From NCBI RefSeq assembly GCF_008824185.1, contig NZ_CP044426.1:1930501-1994500 (forward strand): DNA of 64,000 nt, written 5' to 3'. Source of the stretch: Paracoccus pantotrophus (lineage in GTDB: Bacteria > Pseudomonadota > Alphaproteobacteria > Rhodobacterales > Rhodobacteraceae). The notes beneath the pieces are model-generated. The model was not told the DNA's origin. It ran no database searches and was given only the letters and a program-made list of their open reading frames with translations. Positions 39,669-47,103 of the stretch are shown one piece after another; the stretch's first letter is position 1; every line of letters starts with the position of its first letter. The position numbers were made by a program, and so were the translations under genes.

Positions 39669-39938
39669 ATGCGCGAATCAGTGCGCACAGGCATGCAAAG
39701 CAATGACAGGCGGCGACCGGCCCAAAGAATTCCCGCATATTCGACGGACCTGCGCGACAGCGACGGCCGCAGTATGGGTGTCCTGATCGTCTCGGTGATG
39801 GTGGCGACGCTTTCCGTCCTGGCGGGATGCCTGTTCGGAATTTGCGGCCTGGTCAGCAGCCCGGCGCTCTATGCCGGATCGGGCGTGGCGGCGGTCTTCG
39901 TCCTGGCCCTGCTGCGCTGCAAATCCGATGCGGGCTGA
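39669..39938 (+). CDS. Small membrane protein (start uncertain)
   Basis: An 89-residue frame whose C-terminal half contains two hydrophobic helices (GVLIVSVMVATLSVLAGCLF and GSGVAAVFVLALL). The N-terminal 35 residues are polar and may not belong; ATG at 39693 or 39774 are alternatives, none with a strong ribosome-binding site. Family not recognised. Confidence 0.45.
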   Translation: MRESVRTGMQSNDRRRPAQRIPAYSTDLRDSDGRSMGVLIVSVMVATLSVLAGCLFGICGLVSSPALYAGSGVAAVFVLALLRCKSDAG

Positions 39939-40004
39939 GCGCCGGCCCGGACATCCGGCTGCCCCGCGCGCCAAGCTTTCAAGGGCGCGCGTGGCAGGCC
40001 GGTT

Positions 40005-40262
40005 CTACCACAGATGACGGCGCAACGCCTCGCCGTCCTGCGAGGGGGTGGCCGCGTCGCTGCGGGTATCCGTCACGCCGATGTCGCGCAGCAGATGCTC
40101 GGGCAGATCGGCCAGCGCCCGGCGCGTCGCCGGATGGTCCAGCGCCGCCATCCGGTCCAGGCAAGGCGATAGGCTGGGCTTATCGCGCCGCAGCAGGGCG
40201 AACAGCCGCGGCAGGACCGGCAGGAAAGGGCGTTCACGGTCGCATGCAGGATGGTCGGACAT
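40005..40262 (-). CDS. DUF1127 domain protein
   Basis: An 85-residue protein with the DUF1127 signature near the middle (ALADLPEHLLRDIGVTD). ATG 40262 has a near-perfect AGGAGGG site; an ATG 24 bases upstream is in frame but less well placed. It is divergent from a LysR gene at 40367, and the 104-base gap holds two inverted repeats, so it may be a target of that regulator. Confidence 0.82.
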   Translation of the reverse strand: MSDHPACDRERPFLPVLPRLFALLRRDKPSLSPCLDRMAALDHPATRRALADLPEHLLRDIGVTDTRSDAATPSQDGEALRRHLW

Positions 40263-40282
40263 TTTCAGCCCTCCTTTCGGTG

Positions 40283-40299
40283 TCATGGTTGATCCATGA
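40283..40299. promoter_or_regulatory. Perfect inverted repeat upstream of the DUF1127 gene
   Basis: TCATGG-TTGAT-CCATGA, 6-bp arms and a 5-base centre, about 20 bases from the start of the DUF1127 gene. A plausible operator. Confidence 0.45.
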
Positions 40300-40353
40300 C
40301 GCGATCATGCTAGTCTGGCGCCGGTTTGACCAACAAAGCCTCGGCAAGCACCC

Positions 40354-40368
40354 ATAAGGCAGCCTTAT
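40354..40368. promoter_or_regulatory. Palindrome overlapping the lysR start codon
   Basis: ATAAGG-CAG-CCTTAT, with perfect 6-bp arms; its last two bases are the first two of the lysR ATG (40367). It contains a T-N11-A core. It could be an autoregulatory site or an RNA hairpin that hides the start. Confidence 0.45.
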
Positions 40369-41251
40369 GTCCATCCCGCCCCTCGCCGCGCTGCGCGCCT
40401 TCGAGGCGGTGGCGCGGCACCTGAGCTTCACCCGCGCCGCCGAGGAACTGGGCATGACCCAGGCCGCCGTCAGCTACCAGATCCGCCTGCTCGAAGAACG
40501 GCTGGCGACGCCGCTGTTCCTGCGCAAGCCGCGCGGCATCGTGCTGACCGAGACCGGGGCGCTGTTCGCCCGCCCCACCATCGACGCCTTTGACATGCTG
40601 CGCGAGGCCTATGCCGACCCTTCGGCGGATTCGGTCTCGACCCTGTCGATCTCGACCGTGCCGACCTTTGCCGGGGCCTGGCTGTCGCCGCGGCTGGGCA
40701 AGTTCCAGATGAACAACCCGAACCTGGCCGTGCGGCTGGAGACTGCCGACAACCTGGTCGATTTCGGGCGCGAGGACATCACCGTGGCGATCCGCGCCGG
40801 CGACGGCAACTGGCCGGGGCTCGAGACGCATTTCCTGATGCCCATCGAATACACGCCCATGCTGTCGCCCGAACTGGCGAAAAGGCACGATCTGCACGAG
40901 CCGACCGACCTGCTGAAACTGCCGCTGCTGGACCGGGTGGACCCGAACTGGGCGGTCTGGATGCGCGAAGCGGGGGTGGATTTCTGGGAAACCCCGCCCC
41001 AGCCGGGCCTGACGCTTTCGACCGACCTGCACGAGGCGCGGGCGGCGCTGGAGGGTTACGGGGTCGCGCTGCTGACGCCGCGCTTCTTCCGTTTCGAACT
41101 GGCGACCGGAGGGCTGATCCAGCCTTTCCCGCTGGTGGCGCAGAACGGCCGCAGCTATTGGCTGGTCTATCCCAAGGGCCGCCGCAACCGGCCCAGCATC
41201 CGCAGGTTCCGCGCCTTCCTGCTGGACGAGATCGCCCGCGATCCCGGCTAG
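40367..41251 (+). CDS. LysR-family regulator, GcvA-like
   Basis: A 294-residue protein beginning MSIPPLAALRAFEAVARHLS with the helix-turn-helix SFTRAAEELGMTQAAVSYQI, followed by the effector domain (STVPTFAGAWLSPRLGKFQ). The N-terminus matches the GcvA-like subgroup. No ribosome-binding site is visible; a palindrome overlaps the start. It is divergent from the DUF1127 gene and convergent with the PACE pump gene with stop codons overlapping at 41248-41251. Target unknown. Confidence 0.93.
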   Translation: MSIPPLAALRAFEAVARHLSFTRAAEELGMTQAAVSYQIRLLEERLATPLFLRKPRGIVLTETGALFARPTIDAFDMLREAYADPSADSVSTLSISTVPTFAGAWLSPRLGKFQMNNPNLAVRLETADNLVDFGREDITVAIRAGDGNWPGLETHFLMPIEYTPMLSPELAKRHDLHEPTDLLKLPLLDRVDPNWAVWMREAGVDFWETPPQPGLTLSTDLHEARAALEGYGVALLTPRFFRFELATGGLIQPFPLVAQNGRSYWLVYPKGRRNRPSIRRFRAFLLDEIARDPG

Positions 41252-41688
41252 GCCGGCTGCCCGCGCGGCATGTCGGGCAGCGGAAAGATCCGGTCATAGG
41301 CGATGTTGAAGACGAAGTTGTAGACCAGATAGAAGGCCACGATGAACAGGTCCAAAAGCAGCGTCTGCCACAGCGTCATGCCCAGATACCAGGCCATCGG
41401 CGGCAACAGCATGACCAGCAGCCCGCCCTCGAACAGCACCGTATGCAGCAGCCGGTGATGCAGCGCCTTGCGGGTATGGCCATGAAGCCGCCGCATCGCA
41501 TGGTCGAAGCCCAGGTTGAAGACAAAGGTCCAGACCGTCGCCAGCGTCGCCGCCCCCACCCCCACCACACCCATGTCCAGCATCGGCTTGTCGTAAAGCC
41601 AGGCCGTCGCCGGGGTGATGATCGCCAGGCCGATGGTCTCGAACATCAGCGCATGCCGCACCCGGTCGGGGAAACTGCGCATCGTCAT
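41248..41688 (-). CDS. PACE-family multidrug efflux transporter
   Basis: A 146-residue protein with four transmembrane helices arranged as two tandem bacterial transmembrane pair domains. Signatures RVRHALMFETIGLAIITP and HTVLFEGGLLVMLLPPMAW contain the conserved acidic residue of the first helix of each pair; LVYNFVFNIAYDRIFP closes the protein. PACE pumps export chlorhexidine, acriflavine and natural polyamine-like substrates. It is divergent from a LysR gene at 41782, the typical regulatory pairing. Confidence 0.92.
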   Translation of the reverse strand: MTMRSFPDRVRHALMFETIGLAIITPATAWLYDKPMLDMGVVGVGAATLATVWTFVFNLGFDHAMRRLHGHTRKALHHRLLHTVLFEGGLLVMLLPPMAWYLGMTLWQTLLLDLFIVAFYLVYNFVFNIAYDRIFPLPDMPRGQPA

Positions 41689-41781
41689 GATCCGATTCTT
41701 TCCGTTGTTGCGTGTTGCGCCGTTTCTATCTTGATTCTCCGCAGAGCCAAGTTAGCTTCCATCTGAAAACGAGATGGATCG

Positions 41782-42717
41782 ATGACCGTATCGCTGGACC
41801 AGCTGGAAGCCTTTGTCGCCGCCGCGCAGCACGGCTCGTTCTCGGCGGCCGGGCGGGCGCTGCGCAAGGCGCAGTCGGCGATCAGCACCCAGGTCTCGAA
41901 CCTGGAGGACGACCTGGGCGTCGCGCTGTTCAGCCGCGAGGGGCGCAACCCGGTGCTGACCCCGGCGGGCGAGCGGCTGCTGGCCGAGGCCCGGGTAGTG
42001 CTGGACCGCCGCGAGCACCTGATCGGCGTCGCCGCCAGCCTGACCGCGCATGTCGAGCACCGGCTGGTCGTCGCCATCGACGAGCTTTACCCCGAACAGC
42101 CCCTGGGCACGCTTTTCGCCGATTTCGCCGCGCATTTCCCGCATGTCGAGCTGGAACTGCTGTTCCCGATGATGGAGGATGTCAGCCGGCTGGTGCTGGA
42201 CGGCAAGGCCGATATCGGTGTGATGTGGCGCCAGGAAATCCTGCCGACCGAGATTGCCTTTCACACCTTGGGCTGGGTGCCCCTGAAGCTCGTTTGCGGC
42301 AAGGATCATCCGCTGGCGCATACGCTCGTCGATTGGGAAGAACTCAAGCGCCACCGCCAGTTGATGGTGGCGGTGCGCAGCGAGGGGCCGGAAAAGCAGC
42401 GCCTGCGCACGGCGGCCGAGGTCTGGTGGGTCGAAAGCCACTGGGTCATCCTGCAAATGGTCCGGCAGGGCATCGGCTGGGCGCTGGTCCCGGACCATAT
42501 CATCGAGAGTTCTCCGGTCCGCGACGACCTGGTGACGCCGCCGCTGCAATTCGACGGCGCCGACTGGCCGGTGGCGCTGGAACTGGTCTGGCACAAGCAG
42601 CGCCCCAGCGGCCCAGCCGCGCGCTGGCTGCGCGCGCGCTTTGCCGCCATGCGGATCAACGGCCTGCCGGGCCCGGCCCCGTCTAGAGCAAATTTGACGA
42701 ACACCGGGTCGCTTTGA
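41782..42717 (+). CDS. LysR-family regulator, probable controller of the PACE pump; 3' end altered by IS630
   Basis: A 311-residue LysR protein with a clear helix-turn-helix (LEAFVAAAQHGSFSAAGRAL) and effector domain (RLVVAIDELYPEQPLGTL). It is divergent from the PACE efflux gene across 93 bases. An IS630 copy begins at 42686 inside the frame, so the last ten or so residues (ANLTNTGSL) are encoded by the element. The native C-terminus probably ended just beyond LPGPAPS, so function is likely kept. Confidence 0.9.
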   Translation: MTVSLDQLEAFVAAAQHGSFSAAGRALRKAQSAISTQVSNLEDDLGVALFSREGRNPVLTPAGERLLAEARVVLDRREHLIGVAASLTAHVEHRLVVAIDELYPEQPLGTLFADFAAHFPHVELELLFPMMEDVSRLVLDGKADIGVMWRQEILPTEIAFHTLGWVPLKLVCGKDHPLAHTLVDWEELKRHRQLMVAVRSEGPEKQRLRTAAEVWWVESHWVILQMVRQGIGWALVPDHIIESSPVRDDLVTPPLQFDGADWPVALELVWHKQRPSGPAARWLRARFAAMRINGLPGPAPSRANLTNTGSL

Positions 42718-42778
42718 GGATTCACGCGATGAACAATGTCTGATTCACTGCTCCTGTGATTTGCCAGGAGGAGATGAT

Positions 42779-42806
42779 GACGAGGAGCCTGAGACGAGGA
42801 GCCTGA
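42779..42806 (+). repeat. 14-bp exact tandem duplication in the transposase start
   Basis: GACGAGGAGCCTGA occurs twice head to tail. Removing one copy restores an uninterrupted frame from ATG 42774 into the helix-turn-helix region. Confidence 0.9.
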
Positions 42807-43129
42807 GCGGAGACCTTCGCGGTCGGGTAATTGCCGCGATCGAAGATGGGGTTTCGACGCGGGAGGCGGCACGACGCTTCCGCATCGGCATCTCGACGGC
42901 CGGGGCCTGGTATCGCCGCTATCGCGAGACCGGCGAGATGGAAGCGCGCAAGCAGGGACAGCCGTCGCGCTCGAAGCTTGATACGCACGCGGCCTTCATT
43001 CCGGGCCTCATCGAGAAGACACCGGACATCACTCTTGCTGAGATCGGCGAGCGCCTTGCTGGCGAGCGCGGCGTGCGGGTGGCGCCCTCGACGGTCTGGC
43101 TGTTTCTTGACCGGCGCGGCATCACATTC

Positions 43130-43156
43130 AAAAAAAGACGGCCAAAAAAAGACGGC
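43130..43156 (+). repeat. Tandem duplication of the A7 frameshift site
   Basis: A7 followed by GACGGC occurs twice in succession (43130-43142 and 43144-43156, unit 14 bp). With one copy, a single -1 slip on the A-run would give the expected FKKKTAHA junction of the family. Confidence 0.85.
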
Positions 43157-43483
43157 GCATGCCTCAGAGCAGCAGCGTCCCGATGTCTTGCGCCGCCGCA
43201 TAGCCTGGTTCGACGGCCAGCTCGATCTCGATCCCGAGAGGCTCATCTTCATCGATGAGACCGCGGCATCCACGAAGATGGCGCGGCTGCGAGGACGAGC
43301 GCCATGTGGCGAGCGATGCCGGGCGCCCATTCCACACGGACATTGGAAGACCACCACCTTTACCGCAGGCCTGCGGCTATCTGGCATGGCGGCACCGATG
43401 CTGCTCGATGGGCCAATGAACGGACCAGCCTTCCTCGCCTATGCCGAGCAGGTGCTCGCACCAGAGCTGCGCCCCGGTGACGT

Positions 43484-43513
43484 CGTGGTCATGGATGTCG
43501 TGGTCATGGATAA
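43484..43513 (+). repeat. 15-bp in-frame tandem duplication at the catalytic Asp
   Basis: GTCGTGGTCATGGAT occurs twice, so the protein reads VVMDVVVMDN where one VVMD is expected. Confidence 0.88.
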
Positions 43514-43782
43514 TCTGCCCGCCCACAAGATCAGCGGCGTGCGCGACGCCATCGAAAAAGTTGGAGCACGGCTCCTGTTCCGCCCGCCATACTCGCCGGA
43601 CTTTAACCCCATCGAGATGGCTTTCTCCAAGCTCAAGGCACTGCTCAGAAAGGTCGCTGCCAGAACCGTTGACGATCTCTGGTCAGCCGTCGCCGACTGT
43701 CTATCCGCCTTCACCCCCGAGGAATGCCGGAACTACTTCGAGCCCGCCGGATATGACCCGGACTAAGTCGAATCCGCTCTAG

Positions 43783-43989
43783 CCGGGCAAGACGGTGATG
43801 GTGCTGCTGCATGACATCGCCTTCACCTCCTGCCGGTCCGACCGCATCGTCGCGATGCGGCAGGGCCGCAGCTTCGCCGCCGAAGCCCCGACCCGGATCC
43901 TCGCCTCCGAACTGCTGGGAGAGCTTTACGAGACGCGGATCGCCATGCGCGAGATCGACGGCCTGCGGATCGCGCTTCTCTACGGCAGA
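43783..43989 (+). pseudogene. C-terminal fragment of an iron-siderophore ABC ATPase (FecE/FepC type)
   Basis: Directly after the IS630 right end the frame reads GKTVMVLLHDIAFTSCRSDR, then IVAMRQGR and EIDGLRIALLYG. This matches the last third of ferric-siderophore ABC ATPases (the H-loop histidine is in LLHDIA). Walker A, signature motif and Walker B are absent. The IS insertion probably mediated a deletion that removed the rest of the operon. Downstream, 43990-44300, a short frame containing MVLLDPITLRALAADRNAGR is unassigned. Confidence 0.75.
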
Positions 43990-44304
43990 TCTCAAACATG
44001 CCACCGCATGTTCAGGCCGGAGCCGATGGCCGGCGATGGAAAGCCGGGGTCGCAAACCTCGGCCAGCCTTTCCCGGAACAGAGCTGGCCGATGGCCGGAC
44101 CTTTTTCCCGCCCGATCATCGCCCCCACCCGGGAGACCGCGGAAACCATGGTGCTGCTGGACCCGATCACCCTGCGGGCACTCGCCGCCGACCGCAACGC
44201 CGGCCGATATGTCGCCGCGGCCGAGCTCGAGCGGGTAACGGGCGGCGGGCAAGGCAGGTGGTGTCCCCGCCAGGCCCGCGCGGGGGCGGGTCGCGCCGAT
44301 CGCC

Positions 44305-45354
44305 TCAATCCCGGCCTCCCGCATGCAGCCCGGCCGCAAAGGCCGCCTCCAGCCGCTTGCGATGGGCCCGCGGCACGGTGACGGTGGACCCGTTCCAAAG
44401 CGTCAGCAGCAGCCTGCTGTCGGGCAGAGGCGCATGGTCGACGATGGCGTCGTAGCTGAGCCAATAGGACCGATGCACCCGCATCCCCGCATCCTCGGGC
44501 AGTTGCGAGACCGCGTCCGACAGGCGATAGCGCACCAGCACCTCCTGCTCCTTGGTAATGATACGGATGTAATGCTCCTCGGCCCGGATCAGCCGCAAGG
44601 CGGATACCGGCCAGCTGTAGCTGCCGAACCGCACCGTGCGCGGCGGGGGCGGCACCGGCGGCGGGGGTGGCTGCCGCAGCATGGGCACCGGCAGTTGATG
44701 CGCCGCGGGCCCCTGCTGCGATGTGGATGGCATCGGGGCCGGCAGTTGCGGCGCTGCCTGGAGCGCCGCTTGGGGCGCCGCCTGCGGCGGGGGCAACCAC
44801 GGCCGCGCCTCGGCCGGATTGGGCGCGGCCGGTTCGGCAGGCGCTTCCGAACGGATTCGGTCCCAATGGGTCCAGCCGCTCTGGGCGAAGGCCCTGGTGC
44901 GGGGCAGCACGAAGATCGAGAACAGGATTTCCAGGTTCAGGATCACGAAGTAGATCAGGACGAATTCTTCCGTAAGCGGCTTGAAATTGGACCAGGCCGG
45001 CCCGACCATGACCAGATTGTAGACCCGCGAAAAGCCCAGCGTGGCCAGCAACGCGATCAACGTGATCAGCGGCACCGGAACGACCAGCCGCGGCCAGCGA
45101 CGACAGGCCTTTTCCATCAGCAGCAGCACCGCGACCAAGACCACGTAAAAGAACAATACCATGGCCCCGAATACGATCACGAATTCCCACCACGGCGGCT
45201 GCGGTTCGATGGGAACCGGGTAAAGATAGGGATCGTCTGAACTACCGCTTCGGCTTCGCGGATTTTCGGGCAGAGGCGGTCTGACGAGGGCACGTCGACC
45301 GGGTATGCCGACGATTTCCGGGTATCGGCCCGTTCGAAGGGCCGGGATCGGCAC
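44305..45354 (-). CDS. Membrane-anchored LytTR-family regulator
   Basis: About 349 residues. Three hydrophobic helices (FVIVFGAMVLFFYVVLVAVL, LVVPVPLITLIALLATLGF, FVLIYFVILNLEILFSIFVL) are followed by a Pro/Ala/Gln-rich linker of about 80 residues and a C-terminal LytTR DNA-binding domain (SALRLIRAEEHYIRIITKEQ, VHRSYWLSYDAIVDH, VTVPRAHRKRLEAAF). LytTR proteins often control surface or secretion genes. The frame opens with a GTG next to the IS5 element and lacks a good start, so the original 5' end may have been displaced by the insertion. Confidence 0.8.
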   Translation of the reverse strand: MPIPALRTGRYPEIVGIPGRRALVRPPLPENPRSRSGSSDDPYLYPVPIEPQPPWWEFVIVFGAMVLFFYVVLVAVLLLMEKACRRWPRLVVPVPLITLIALLATLGFSRVYNLVMVGPAWSNFKPLTEEFVLIYFVILNLEILFSIFVLPRTRAFAQSGWTHWDRIRSEAPAEPAAPNPAEARPWLPPPQAAPQAALQAAPQLPAPMPSTSQQGPAAHQLPVPMLRQPPPPPVPPPPRTVRFGSYSWPVSALRLIRAEEHYIRIITKEQEVLVRYRLSDAVSQLPEDAGMRVHRSYWLSYDAIVDHAPLPDSRLLLTLWNGSTVTVPRAHRKRLEAAFAAGLHAGGRD

Positions 45355-45357
45355 CTG

Positions 45358-46367
45358 TGGGCAGACTCCACCTCATGCCAGCAGCCTTCGTCGGACGAGG
45401 AACAGGTTGCCGAGGGCGAACAGGGTGAAGAGCTGAGCACGGTTCTTTGCAAGCCCGCGGTAGCGGGTCTTGAGATACCCGAACTGCTGCTTGATTACCC
45501 GGAAGGGATGCTCGACCCGAGCGCGCACCCTGGCGATGACCCGGTTGATGTCCGCGTCGACGGGATGCAGCGCACCGCCCCTTGGCGCCTTGCGCATGAC
45601 GCCCCAGAACTTGCCCGGCCCGGAGAACGCGGCCTCCCGCGCCGCGCTGACATAGCCCCTGTCCGCCCAGACTGATGTCTCCCCGCCGTGCAGGAGCGCG
45701 TCCCAGACCTGGCTGTCATGGACCTTCGCCGTCGTCGTCTCGAGGCTGTGCACGATGCCGCTGTCAGCATCGACGCCCACATGCGCCTTCATGCCGAAGT
45801 ACCAGGTATTGCCCTTCTTCGTGGATGACATCTCGGGGTCGCGGGCCTTTGCCTCGTTCTTGGTCGACGAGGGCGCGTCGATGATGGTTGCGTCCACCAG
45901 TGTCCCGGAGCGCAGCGTGATCCCCTGATCGGCCAAATGGCTGTTCACCTCGGCGAACAGCTGCTCGGTCAGTCGGTGCTTCTCCAGCAGGTGGCGGAAG
46001 TTCAGGATCGTGGTCTCGTCGGGGATCCGATCGTCGCCAAGCTCGATGCCCGCGAACTGCCGCATGGCGTCGCTGTCATACAGTATCTCCTCGGCCAGCG
46101 GATCGCTCAGGGCGTACCACTGCTGCAGGAAGTAGACCCGCAGCATCGTCTCCAGCGGCATCGGGGGTCGCCCGCCCTTCGGCCCAGCCTTGGGGTAGTG
46201 CGGCTCGATCAGTGAAAGGAGGCGGCTCCACGGCACCACAGCCTCCATCTCGGCGAGGAACTTCTCCCGCCGCGTCTGCTTCTTCTTCATCGATTGGCGG
46301 AGGCCGGGAAAGGCAGGCTGCTTGGGCATCGGGGCGCATCCTCTGATGTCCCGCCCAGTCTACCTCA
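45358..46367 (-). mobile_element. IS5-family insertion sequence (ends approximate)
   Basis: A complete IS5-type transposase gene is bounded by short imperfect inverted repeats (GGGCAGACT near 45359; complement AGTCTACC near 46357-46364). I could not identify a target-site duplication, so the outer borders are uncertain by a few bases. Confidence 0.75.
45373..46329 (-). CDS. IS5-family transposase
   Basis: A 318-residue DDE transposase that appears intact. The N-terminal DUF772-type domain reads PPMPLETMLRVYFLQQWYAL. The catalytic set includes LVDATIIDAPSS (first Asp), VWADRGYVSAAREAAF (second Asp in ADRGY) and RVEHPFRVIKQQFG with the Glu. It is transcribed away from the giant RTX gene. It may be active. 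Confidence 0.92.
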   Translation of the reverse strand: MPKQPAFPGLRQSMKKKQTRREKFLAEMEAVVPWSRLLSLIEPHYPKAGPKGGRPPMPLETMLRVYFLQQWYALSDPLAEEILYDSDAMRQFAGIELGDDRIPDETTILNFRHLLEKHRLTEQLFAEVNSHLADQGITLRSGTLVDATIIDAPSSTKNEAKARDPEMSSTKKGNTWYFGMKAHVGVDADSGIVHSLETTTAKVHDSQVWDALLHGGETSVWADRGYVSAAREAAFSGPGKFWGVMRKAPRGGALHPVDADINRVIARVRARVEHPFRVIKQQFGYLKTRYRGLAKNRAQLFTLFALGNLFLVRRRLLA

Positions 46368-47103
46368 AGGCGCGCGAGGCGCGAGGTTTTTCAGACCTTC
46401 CATAGGTAACCAAGACGCCGGAAATCGCATAAAAAATCAGGAAATGACGGTCCGTCACTACACTCCAGCTCTGTGCCGATGTCACCGAAAGCCTACGTCC
46501 CGTCAACAGGACGACATTGATTCGAGAATCGGCCAGGCGGCTGCTTCGCATGTCCCGCGCCGATGGAGCCGAATTCGACATGTCCGTCTTTACCCGATCC
46601 GTCTTTTCGTTGATCATGGACGGGCTATTTAACCACTTTACGCCAGCACTCAACCCAGGGGCAGGGTCGGCCGGGGCCTGGAGCTGGTTTTTTGGCAGCC
46701 CTGCCAAGGGATTCGCCCCGGAACCACTGTCGGAAACCTCGTCTGATGGTAGGGAATGGGGCATCTTTCACCACCATATGCTATTTCACGCTACGCCAGC
46801 TGTATCAGGGAAGTGTTAATTTCCCGTTAATGTCATTCCATGACAATCGAGCTGCAATCGACGACATTTTATTCATTTGTCATGTCGCTCCACGGCATCG
46901 CGCTGGGAAGCGCGCCCCCCCTCGGTTAGCAAGCTTCTACCCTAGGCTGGACGCAATCCGAATGCGGCCAGCCTTCAGTGTGCAAAATGGTTGGAGCCCG
47001 CCGTGTCGGAAGTTGGTGTGTTTTTTAAAGTTTACGGGCAGCCCGCCCTCGTTTTCCCCGGTGTTCGCATCGTGAAGGCCCGGATCCATAGCGGAGATAA
47101 GAA
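46368..47103. other. Long noncoding region upstream of the RTX gene
   Basis: About 735 bases of lower GC than the surroundings with no convincing gene on either strand; the short open frames have no family features or ribosome-binding sites. Notable elements are a perfect inverted repeat TGTCAT-TCC-ATGACA at 46831-46845, a further GTCATG at 46879, and GTTAAT repeated at 46815 and 46826. A GGAG site lies upstream of the RTX start. This is the likely promoter and control region of the RTX gene. Confidence 0.55.

Larger units (their letters stand above)
42774..43766 (+). pseudogene. IS630 transposase, disrupted by tandem duplications
   Basis: The N-terminal part (helix-turn-helix STREAARRFRIGISTAGAWY) lies in one frame, and the catalytic part (FIDETAAS with the first Asp, VVMDNLPAHK with the second, PPYSPDFNPIEMAFSKLK with the Glu) in another. 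The natural start (ATGATG at 42774) is followed by a 14-bp exact duplication (42779-42806) that leads to a stop after 11 codons. A second 14-bp duplication (43130-43157) repeats the A7 slippery site, so two successive -1 shifts would be needed to reach the catalytic frame. A 15-bp in-frame duplication (43484-43513) adds five residues beside the second catalytic Asp. The copy is very likely inactive. Confidence 0.85.
42686..43779 (+). mobile_element. IS630-family insertion sequence, degenerate
   Basis: Terminal inverted repeats are visible (GAGCAAATTTGAC at the left, the complement of GTCGAATCCGCTC at the right; 18 of 25 terminal positions match), flanked by TA on both sides (42684-42685 and 43780-43781), the target duplication of this family. 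It carries one transposase gene in two frames, damaged by three short tandem duplications. Confidence 0.9.

Noticed and set aside
42685..43780. Interpretation of the two transposase frames as a normal programmed frameshift
   Set aside because: With the duplicated A7 site the frames differ by +1, so a single -1 slip does not join them; the start is also broken by another duplication.
46517..46819. A 100-codon plus-strand frame upstream of the RTX gene
   Set aside because: No ribosome-binding site, no family features and mixed codon use; more likely noncoding control DNA.
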